Positions 55,840 through 64,000 of a stretch of 64,000 bases of DNA are shown here, piece after piece. Origin of the DNA: Armigeres subalbatus (Eukaryota; Arthropoda; Insecta; Diptera; Culicidae); the NCBI RefSeq assembly GCF_024139115.2, contig NC_085139.1, positions 144,014,652 to 144,078,651 on the forward strand. The letters run 5' to 3'. Position numbers and translations under genes: made by a program. Every line of letters starts with the position of its first letter. Position 1 is the stretch's first letter. A model generated the notes under the pieces. The model was not told where the DNA came from. It made no database searches and worked only from the letters and a program-made list of their open reading frames with translations.

Positions 55840-56508
55840 TTTATTGAGTTATGACACTTTCGTCTGCACTTCCTCGCAAAACTGCTTGGAAAAATTCACC
55901 ATCTCCCCTTGCGGCCTGCTAGGGGGATTGGGCTCTGGGGATCACGCCTGCTAAGTTACCTTCCACAATTAGGTAATCTTGCTTCTATGGAAATTTGCTT
56001 CCAACGTGGTGGGAGGAAAACCCTCGACTGAGGGAAAAAACCTCCTTTACTTGTTTTGTTACCTTGCTTACCCTCGGACCGCAAGATAAACTGTCTACTT
56101 CATGGATTCTACCATTCGAACTTTCCATCTTTCCATCCTATTCGTGTCTTTACCTAAACTTCGGTACTACCAATATGCTTTACTTCGGAAAAGTCGGCCT
56201 GTTGTGCTGTTCAGCACCATTCCTTTATACTATCGCCGGTGTACCCAGCCTTCACCTTGAAGTGACTGGTGTCTCGGCGACTTTAGCAACTAATTCTTCA
56301 CACTCGTTTCGGTCTCGTGCCACCGGGGAATCTAACAAAGCCCCGGCGAAGGAGGTTCTTCCGATACCGACGCCAACCAGCCGAGTGTCAAGGTCAGTCC
56401 AGCGATTCCGGGTGAGCAGGGCGTCTGGTTCACTGGTGCCCTGACGACCCGTAACTGGTTGTATTTCATCGCGAACTACTCGGTCTAGTCCCCGGCGGCG
56501 GATCTAGC

Positions 56509-57850
56509 CTACGCCGACGGAGAGTTCCCCGACGAAGGAAGTTCTCCCGATACCGATGCTCTTTGGTCGATACGCCATTTCTTCTGCAACTCGGATAAAA
56601 TCCGTGTAGCTACCCTGTTGACTGCATTCCACGTGCTTTCCTCTCGGCACATTTTTTCTATCACGTTCTCTTGGTTTAAACCGTGTATTTCCCTTCGAAC
56701 TGCCTCAAACCTGGGGCATTCAAAAATCACGTGCTCCACCGTCTCCTCGATGTTCTCACACTGCGGGCAAAATGGCGAAGCAGCATGCCCAAACCGATGT
56801 AAATACTTCCTGAAGCAGCCGTGGCCTGACAGGAACTGTGTCAGGTGGAAGTTTACTTCGCCATGCTTCCTGTTCATCCACGTTGACAGGTTTGGAATGA
56901 GTCGGTGGGTCCACCTCCCATTGTCTGTACTGTCCCATTCATGCTGCCACCTCTCCATTGAACGGATTCTCTCCATCTTTCTCACATTTCTCGTGTCTTT
57001 CCGATGATAGCACTCAATATCTTCCGCTAGGCTGATGCAGATAGGGACCATCCCGGCGATAACGCATACTGCCTCCGACGAGATCGTTCTGTAGGCGCTC
57101 GCGACTCGTATAGCCATCAGCCGGAACGCACTTTGTAGCCTTCTACGGTTCCGCTTGGTTTCCAGCGCATTACCCCAAGCGGGGACTCCATACCGCAGTA
57201 TCGATGACGAGACACTAGCTAGTAGACGCCTGGTGCTACTTCTTGGACCGCCAACGTTTGGCATGATCCTTGCTATTGCGCTCATAGCCTTCACCGACTT
57301 TTCGCAGACGTAATCGACGTGGCTATTGAAGTTTAGACGGTCATCGATCATCACTCCCAGATGTTTCAGTGATCGCTTCGATGCAATCGTATGATCACCA
57401 ACGACGATCTCCATCCGCTGAATCGCCTTACAGTTGCTGACTAGTAGCACCTCCGTCTTATGGTGAGCTATCTGCAGCTTCACTCCGTTCATCCAGCTCT
57501 CGATCATTGCTATCGCCTCCGTCGCCAACACCTCTACTTCTTCAAGTGTCTCGCCCATCACCGTTAGTGACACGTCGTCCGCAAAACCCACGATTTTAAC
57601 TTTTCTAGGCAACCGCAGACACAGGACTCCATCGTACATCCCGTTCCAAAGAGTTGGACCGAGAATGGAGCCTTGAGGAACGCCCGCTGTAACCCGCATC
57701 GACTTACGCCCTTCGTTAGTGTCGTACACCAACACTCTGCACTGAAAGTAGCTCTTCAGGATATGGCACAGGTAACCAGGGACCCGCATTCTATGCAGCG
57801 CTGATGCGATGGCTTCGAAGCTGGCACTATTGAACGCATTTTTACGTCTA
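56509..57850 (-). CDS. R1-clade ORF2, RT palm to C-terminus (frame 2)
   Basis: After the frame break at 57839-57843 the frame reads KNAFNSASFEAIASALHRM (RT motif A context), TAGVPQGSILGPTLWNGMYD (motif B), IVGFADDVSLTV (motif C with the catalytic Asp pair) and KTEVLLVSNCKAI, then HLGVMIDDRLNFNSHVDYV. The thumb and tail follow with SAFRLMAIRVASAYRTISSE, HGCFRKYLHRFGHAASPFCP and ENIEETVEHVIFECPRF, a Cys/His motif typical of R1 ORF2. It ends SGELPSSGNSPSA before the stop at 56509. About 447 codons are open without other damage. The upstream ATG-like start of this frame is not a real start: the protein belongs to the ORF at 57844-59540. Confidence 0.9.
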
Positions 57851-59540
57851 TTGTTACCACTGCACAATATCGATCTCCTCTTCGCTTCTGTTTGGACGCT
57901 TTCTCAGCGCTCTCGAGTACTGTCCGAATAGCATCCACCGTCGATACTCCTTTGCGGAACCCAAACTGCATCTTCGACAGTCCGCGCTCGCCCTCCGTAC
58001 ATTTCGCAAGCCTATTCAGGATAATCCTCTCCAGGAGCTTCCCGAGTGTGTCCAACAGACATATAGGTCTGTACGAAGCCGGAATACCCGGAGGCTTTCC
58101 TGGCTTCGGCAGCAACACCAGCTTCTGAATCTTCCACATTTCTGGGAAGTTGCCTTCGTCCAGGCACTTTTGCAGCACTGTTCTGAACATATCCGGACAT
58201 GCCACGAGCGCAGCTTTCAGCGCCACGTTCGGTATTCCATCCGGACCGGGGGCTTTCTTCGCCTGCAGGCGTTTCGCCGCTTCTGCAAGCTCCTCATTGG
58301 ACACTTGTTGGTACCCAGCGTTTGTTTCTTCTTCTTCACCGTACGGTATTGGTGGCCACGTGGTCGGGTCGTGTTGCGGGAAAAGACCCTCTACGATCTC
58401 CTTCAACTTGATCGGACACTTTTCGGCCGGTGTCGACGGACCCTTCATCTTCGCCATCACGACTCTATAAGCATCCCCCCATGGGTTGGCGTCTGCTTCT
58501 CGACACAACTCCTTGTAGCAGTCTGACTTGCTAACTTTGATGGCCTTTTTTAAAGCGGTCCTAGCAACCCGGAACGCCGCATTGCGCTCCTCTTTCTCTA
58601 GTTCCGTCCTCGCTCTCTGTGCCCGCCTCCTGGCTCTGAGACAAGCAGCACGAAGCGTACTGAGTCCCTCGTTCCACCAGTAAGCTGGACGCCGATTGCT
58701 CATCGGCTCCAGCTTACGTGGCATTGCTGCATCACAAGCCGTTACCATTCTCCTTGTTAGCTCGACTGCATTTACGATCTCGGTACCACTGTCCGATCGA
58801 AGTGCCTCGACGAAGAGGTCTTTATTGAAGGCTTTCGTCTTCCACTTCCTCTCGCTGGTCATCCTTCCCCGCGTTTCACCATTGTTTCGTTGGCCGATAC
58901 GGTAACGTATTGCCTGATGGTCGCTATGGGTGTAGTCTTCACTTACTTTCCAGTCCATGTTTGTCGTCAGTGAAGGGCTACAGAACGTGATGTCAATTAT
59001 AGACTCCCTCCCGTCTCTCCGAAATGTGCTCACGGAGCCTTCATTGCACAATCGTACGTCTAGCTTCGCTAGAGCTTCCTGCAAGACATATCCTCTTGTG
59101 TTGGTCACCCTACTGCCCCACTCCACAGCCCAGGCATTAAAGTCACCTGCTATGACTACTGGCCTTCGTCCAATCAGCTTGTCGGTTAACTGATCCATTA
59201 TATGGCTGAACCGTTCCACGGTCCATCGTGGAGGTGCATAGCAGCTGCATACAAAGATGCCGTTGATTTTGGCAATCACGAAGCCTTCACATGAACTCTC
59301 CACCACTTCTTGAATTGGGAAGTTGCCCATAACATGTATCGCAGCCATTCCCGAACTATCTGTCAACCAGTTGCCGTTATCAGTAGGAACTCGATACGGC
59401 TCTGCAATTATCGCGACATCGCACCTATTTTCCGTTGTTGACTGCCACAACAGTTGCTGTGCGGCTTCGCAGTGATTCAGATTAATTTGGATTATCTCCA
59501 CTACTGTTGACCTGCGATCGCCCTCTTGTAGGCAGGGCAT
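57844..59540 (-). CDS. R1-clade ORF2, endonuclease and RT fingers (frame 1)
   Basis: The ATG at 59540 overlaps the end of ORF1 by 40 bases in a different frame, a common LINE arrangement. Endonuclease residues 1-230: IIQINLNHCEAAQQLL (Asn), CDVAIIAEPY (Glu), GDFNAWAVEWGS at 132-143 and YTHSDHQAI at 203-211. A basic linker (RARRRAQRARTE) precedes RT fingers: KKAPGPDGIPNVAL, YRPICLLDTLGKLLER, QFGFRKGVSTVDAI and CAVVTIDVK (motif A start). All catalytic residues expected in this part are present. The frame then shifts by one base in an A5 run (57839-57843) and meets a stop about 30 codons later. Product: the enzyme for target-primed reverse transcription into (AC)n DNA. Confidence 0.9.
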
Positions 59541-60916
59541 TTGTAGCCACCCGTCTGATGGTCATTCCCATCCTCTGGAGTGCAAAGCATGCACTTGGGT
59601 CTTTGCGTGCAGTCTTTCGCAAAATGACCTGTTTCCCCGCATTTCCAACACATGTTGGTTCTGTCCGGACCTTTACAAGCCCCTGCCCGGTGTCCGAAGT
59701 CCAAACATTTGAAGCATCTCTCCGCTTGTTTATTCACTGGCGGGGCAACTTTCAATGGGCATTTAGACCATCCAACAGTCAGTTTGCCTACCGCTAGAGC
59801 CTTGTTAGCAGCGGTTACTGGCAGACGAATTATCGCTGTTTGTGTTCCTACGAATGTTTTCCTTATTCGGATTGCCATTTGAACCTCGCCCAGGTTGCAC
59901 TGTGACTTCAGAGCATCCTTGAGCTCTTCTACCGACGTGATCTCGTCTAGATCCCTGCACATAATCACCATCTCTGGGGTCAGGGATTTAACTTCCGCCT
60001 CTGCGCCCAGCGATTTTGTAATGCGCTCCTGCATAGTCGAGCAATCAACTGCAGGGTCCTTCCTTAACTCGAAGAGCATCTCTCCAGTTTGTGTGCGCCT
60101 GGTCCTAACTACATTCTCGCCCAAGTCCCTCAGCTCCGGGTCTTCTCTAACCTTCCTGAGGAGCGCTGCATACGTCATTGCGTCATTCGCCTTGACGAGT
60201 ACGGCTTCCCCCTTTGGTGGCTTCTGACGAGGCGGAGGCTTTTCTTTCTTGTTCTGCTCCATTTTTCTTGCCTCTTTCCGTTTCTGCTGTTTGTTTCTTT
60301 TCTCCTTCTGGCCAACTACAGTACTCCATCCTGCTCCCTGTGAAGTAGCGTCTGTCACTACGACGGCGGCAGCGTCCTCCCGCGTTTGCTTCTTCAGACC
60401 ACCTGGTCTCCCGTCTCCCGGCGATGTCCTGGCCCTTTTGGGAGTCATGGAGACTGATGTACTCTCCACCTCAGCCAGCTTCTCTTTCCTCTGCTTCTTA
60501 GGATATACCGGAGCAGTTGTGCCGATATATTCCTGTTCCGGCGGAGCTAAGGCAGCAGGAGCCTTAGTCAGCGCTAATGCGCGTTCCGCTGCATCGACCC
60601 TCAGCACTGCTGTATCGAATTCATTCACTGCCGATATCAGCGCCTTTCGGATCTTGAGAACCATGTCCTTAATCTCCTTATGGACGTTGTTCCTCCCATC
60701 CACGAAATTGTGGAGGTCCTCCACCAATCTCTTTGCTGTCACTATTTTCGGCTTTTGTGGAGGCTTATTTAACTCGCTCTGCCCTGGCCGTTGCTCCTGC
60801 TGCTCCTGCTTCTGCTGCTGTTGTAGCACTGCTACTGGTGGCGGTGATCTCACCAACCCACTACTGGCGAACGGATTCGCCGCTCCTGCTTCTGTGTGAT
60901 TTGTTGAATTACTCAT
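59501..60916 (-). CDS. R1-clade ORF1, full length (471 aa)
   Basis: The ATG at 60916 starts MSNSTNHTEAGAANPFASSG, then LVRSPPP and a Gln-rich stretch (LQQQQKQEQQEQRPGQ). Residues ~60-120 are a helical region, followed by a basic, nuclear-localisation-like part (QKEKRNKQQKRKEARKMEQN). The conserved core has ELRDLGENVVRTRRTQTGEM, CRDLDEITSVEELKDAL and RKTFVGTQTAIIRL. Three zinc knuckles close the protein: CFKCLDFGHRAGAC, CWKCGETGHFAKDC and CMLCT…H…GGYKC. It should bind element RNA and assist transport to the (AC)n target. No damage is visible. It ends AIAGQQ. Confidence 0.92.
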   Translation of the reverse strand: MSNSTNHTEAGAANPFASSGLVRSPPPVAVLQQQQKQEQQEQRPGQSELNKPPQKPKIVTAKRLVEDLHNFVDGRNNVHKEIKDMVLKIRKALISAVNEFDTAVLRVDAAERALALTKAPAALAPPEQEYIGTTAPVYPKKQRKEKLAEVESTSVSMTPKRARTSPGDGRPGGLKKQTREDAAAVVVTDATSQGAGWSTVVGQKEKRNKQQKRKEARKMEQNKKEKPPPRQKPPKGEAVLVKANDAMTYAALLRKVREDPELRDLGENVVRTRRTQTGEMLFELRKDPAVDCSTMQERITKSLGAEAEVKSLTPEMVIMCRDLDEITSVEELKDALKSQCNLGEVQMAIRIRKTFVGTQTAIIRLPVTAANKALAVGKLTVGWSKCPLKVAPPVNKQAERCFKCLDFGHRAGACKGPDRTNMCWKCGETGHFAKDCTQRPKCMLCTPEDGNDHQTGGYKCPAYKRAIAGQQ

Positions 60917-61552
60917 TCTATAGGGTCCCCCTCCAAACCGTTATCTCCACCCATCGTACGTAGTCGCTAATGATCCATGGATTGTCTTTGCAAGCAGTGA
61001 GGTCCATGCGAGGGTTGACACGGACGCACTCATATGGCCGTGTTCAGAGCCGATCGCGCAATCGGGAAAATCTCAACCGAGCCTAGTACTCACCAAAAAC
61101 TTGGTGGACGAGTATTGAACGTATTCGGAGGACTGCTAGTTTTTACCGGGACGGAGGCGGCCGTACTGTTGGCCCACTCGCCATTTCAAGCCGGTGTCAC
61201 CCTTCCTTACTCAGGGAGTAGAACAGCACGACCGTCAGCCCAAAATCGTCGTTTCCAATCCGCTATCCAGATTCTGTCCGTTATCGTAAGCCGTGACCAG
61301 TATATCGTAATTAGGACCTTACTGGTATCGATCCTAATGTGCCGGTTGGCACTCCTGTTGATGGGGCTGAAGTGCTTTGGAAGCGGCACGGGTCGCTTGT
61401 ACAGAGCTGCTTATAGACATGTGGTTTTTTGTAGAGATTCAACAGAGCCCACTGTCAAACCTCCGCCACGTCCCCTAGGCAGATTCCGCTTGGGCTGGCT
61501 GGGAACCAGTGAACTGGTACCAGGGCCCGGTCATCTCCCGAGAGAGACGCCG

Positions 61553-61553
<1 letters not shown>
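60917..61553 (-). promoter_or_regulatory. 5' UTR of the near-intact R1 copy
   Basis: This 637-bp region lies between the (CA)n junction (element start ATCGGCGTCTCTCTC on the minus strand) and the ORF1 ATG. R1-type elements are thought to use internal 5' promoters or read-through transcription. I see no clear initiator or tandem monomer here. Confidence 0.6.
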
Positions 61554-61605
<52 letters not shown>

Positions 61606-61628
61606 TGTGTATGTGTGTGTGAGTGTGC
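61554..61628. repeat. (TG)n tract, right border of R1 nest
   Basis: TG repeats with TATG and GAGTG variants end in TGCGCAAAA, exactly as the TG tract at 49383-49458 ends. This shows that it is the right half of the original tract of the host retroposon. Confidence 0.95.
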
Positions 61629-61648
61629 GCAAAAATACTCAAAAAAAT

Positions 61649-62590
61649 GTAACTCATTTTTCGGGCACTTATCCTCAACCGATTTGCTCGCAACAAGTTG
61701 CATTCGACACAGAATCCTGTCCCATTGTTTCCTATTTGGAATTGGCCAGATCGGACTATGGGATCAAAAGTTATGGCCAAAATACAAACTCATACGAAAA
61801 AATCGCTTAAAAAAAGTCACTCATTTTTCGGGCACTTATCTTCAACCGATTTGCTCGCAACAAGTTGCATTCGCTGCAGAATCCTGTCCCATTGTTTCCT
61901 ATCTAAAATTGGCTAGATCGGACTATGGGATCGAAAGTTATGGCCAAAATACAAATTCATACGTAAAAATCGCGTAAAAAAAGTCACTCATTTTTCGGGC
62001 ACTTATCTTTAACCGATTTGCTCGCAACAAGTTGCATTCGCTGCAGAATCCTGTCCCATTGTTTCCTGTTTGAAATTGGCTAGATCGGACTATGGGATCG
62101 AAAGTTATGGCCAAAATACAAATTAATACGTAAAAATCGCGTAAAAAATGTCACTCATTTTTCGGGCACTTATCCTTAACCGATTTGCTCGCAACAAGTT
62201 GCATTCGCTGCAGAATCTTGTCTCATTGTTTCCTATTGAAAATTGGCCAGGTCGGACTATGGGATCGGAAGTTATGGTCAAACTACCTTTTTTAATGGAA
62301 AAATCACAAAAAATGTCACCTATTTTCGGACACTTAACCTTGATCAATTTACACGCAACAAGTTGCATTCGACGCAGATTCCTGCCCCATTGTTTCCTAT
62401 AGAAAATTGGCCAGCTATGGCTAAAATGCAAACTTTTACGAAAAAATCGCGAATGTCACTCATTTTTCAGGCACTTATCCTCAACCGATTTGCTCGCAAC
62501 AAGTTGCATTCGACGTATAATCCTCTCAATGTGTCCTTTTGAACATTAGTTAGACCGAAATATGGGATCGGAAGTTATGGCCCAAACACC
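61649..62590. repeat. 167-bp tandem repeats, second array
   Basis: The GT(C/A)ACTCATTTTTCGGGC anchor starts at 61649, 61816, 61983 and 62150 (167-bp spacing). It then appears in diverged form at 62315 (165) and 62455 (140). The last two units are older and partly deleted. Units are very similar to those at 49474-50448. Confidence 0.93.
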
Positions 62591-63652
62591 ATTTTTGCCT
62601 TTTGTCTACAAAGTATACGAAAAGGCTATACCGTGCAAATTCATAATTCGGACACTTAAGGACTTTTTTAGACAAATTAAGAATTTAATCACAAGCTACT
62701 AACAATGTCCATCCAAGTACAGTTTAATCCGAAAGGCAAGAGCCAAAGCATTCGATTCTCAAGTTAATATTCGTTCGTCGCAGTCTATAAAATGCACTAA
62801 AACTAGAATTCTTCGACTACTTTTAGAACCAAACTTCGGACACACGCACGCACTGTTTCATATTTCGGACACGTTGGACAGCTAATTTCCACATAATATT
62901 AAATGCAAATGTTTATTTTTCTCGTTAATTTATTCTGTTTGCCTTTCAAATAAACAATTGCTTCAAAACGATATGGCTAACTGTGCCCCAAATATTACAA
63001 AATTACTTCCAAACATGTATCCTTCCGGACGAGAAGGTTGAAACATTTCTGTGAAATATTTCAAAAAATCTTCCATGAAAATGGAGACCCGTAGTGTTAT
63101 ATACCAATCGACTCAGCTCGACGAACTGAGAGGATGTCTCTGTGGGTGTATGTATGTGTGTGCAGTGCGCGCACCAAAAGTGCGAAAAGTTTAGCTCACT
63201 TGGTACTTATCCTACAGATTTACTTGCAACAAATTCCATTCGACGCGGGATCCTGTCGTATTGTTTTCTATTGAAAATTTGGAAGATCGGACTATGGGCA
63301 CAAAAAATATGGCCAAAATGCTTTATGTTATAAAAAACATCCAAATGTGATATCCTTGAAATATATAACTGGGTAAAATAAAACAGGGGTATGTACATCA
63401 AACAGATTGGAAAAGGAAAAAAAAATGTAGAAATTCTTATTAGCATATTGTAGATCAAGTTGAAAACCGAAACGAGATCTCGCGATTTCAACTGGATCTA
63501 CAATATCTTTGCTTAAAATAATCCAATTTTCATATAACGGACAAAGAAGTTTTTCTTTTTTACTCCTAGCTACTAGCTCATCTACTTTCAAGCAAACACA
63601 TTTTACGAAGGTCGAGAAAGGCACCATCACCGCTAGGTGGATTAATCTGGGT
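62591..63652 (-). mobile_element. Hairpin-tailed retroposon, third unit with 5' end
   Basis: A degraded hairpin (GCCTTTTGTCTACAAAGTA and ACGAAAAGGC) lies at 62597-62626. After about 450 bp of unrelated AT-rich DNA (62640-63080), the family body resumes (GACCCGTAGTGTTATATACC, a TG-rich tract, CAACAAATTCCATTCGACG). It ends with the 5' signature CACCATCACCGCTAGGTGGA, then TTAATCTGGG, at 63652. GGTTTTT occurs both here (63650-63656) and before 49251, so the whole 49251-63652 train may have begun as one insertion. Confidence 0.65.
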
Positions 63653-63655
63653 TTT

Positions 63656-64000
63656 TATTCATAAATCCAATCAATAATTTATATTCTACTCGTATATCTA
63701 ACTCTATACAAACCTTAATTGATCACGCGTTCACCGATATGTCTGAATATGAGTATGGTATACATATGATGGATTCCGAACCTAATATTTCTGATCACAG
63801 AACTCTGATAGTAACTGTGAACTGCAATGCACGAAAATTTCAAAAAATTCAATTTAAGACTGTAACTGCGTACAATAGAATAACTGCTGAATCTTTGGCT
63901 CTAAATAACATTATTACATTCGACGAGCTTATGCATACAATTAGTTCTCAAATTGAACAAAACACTCGAAAAATATATTTGTCAAAAAAGAAATACGCCA
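63656..64000 (+). pseudogene. LINE endonuclease, continuation (from 47414)
   Basis: The open frame reads FINPINNLYSTRISNSIQTL, IDHAFTDM, then SEPNISDHRTLIVTV with the Ser-Asp-His motif that completes an apurinic-type endonuclease, and continues open to the window edge. It fits directly onto the frame broken at 47414 once the inserted block is set aside. The gene runs out of the window; RT would lie further right. Confidence 0.82.

Overview
The window is eukaryotic and looks like mosquito DNA, most likely Aedes. It carries several copies of a tRNA-derived SINE of the Feilai type (known from Aedes aegypti), a BEL/Pao LTR retrotransposon, R1-clade and CR1/Jockey-like LINEs, many short terminal-inverted-repeat (TIR) elements, and long AT-rich spacers with almost no host coding sequence. 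The species cannot be decided from sequence alone. The only convincing host coding sequence is a terminal exon at 9967-10221 (+), with a polypyrimidine tract and splice acceptor, ending in a possible PDZ-binding tail. Nearly everything else recognisable is mobile DNA or tandem repeat, much of it nested.

Layout. 1-4385: decayed LINE reverse transcriptase (-), a head-to-head inverted array of ~150-bp repeats, and a CAGT microsatellite. 4386-7594: an R1-clade LINE (+) that keeps ORF1 and the 3' end of ORF2 but has lost endonuclease and RT. 7595-8404: two copies of a hairpin-tailed, CA-repeat-containing retroposon. 8525-8811: Feilai. 8812-12300: host exon and flanks. 12340-18545: three copies of a ~0.8-kb TIR element, a ~147-bp tandem-repeat family split by a PIF/Harbinger-like element, and a 0.8-kb retroposed segment. 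18676-19093: hAT-like MITE with 8-bp TSD. 21300-32200: a CR1/Jockey-like LINE (-) whose 3' UTR is split by a SINE and by an 8.7-kb insertion. That insertion is a deleted LINE-like element with nine 99-bp 5' monomers, itself split by a foldback MITE and a BEL element (22223-29449, 5-bp TSD, 607/609-bp LTRs). 34830-37905: degenerate repeats, then 2.4 kb of (TTTAAAAA)-type DNA. 38195-45230: more repeats, including an inverted-array element. 45230-46690: RT part of a LINE (-).

46690-64000 is a deep nest. A LINE endonuclease ORF (+) starts at 46887, breaks at 47414 and resumes in an open frame at about 63656. Inside the break lie a 1.8-kb hAT-like element (8-bp TSD) and a run of hairpin-tailed elements with exact 167-bp tandem repeats and a TG tract. 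Inside that TG tract sit two R1-clade LINEs (-, 50627-55727 and 55837-61553), each bordered by TG repeats on both sides. This matches (AC)n-targeted members of the R1 clade. Both R1 copies carry the same one-base reading-frame loss in the A-run of RT motif A. In the right-hand copy it is the only break seen in otherwise open ORF1 and ORF2.

There is no operon-like cooperation here. The functional links are parasitic: R1 elements use the microsatellite carried by another repeat as landing site, deletion derivatives probably depend on intact relatives, and hairpin or monomer structures probably serve RT recognition or transcription.
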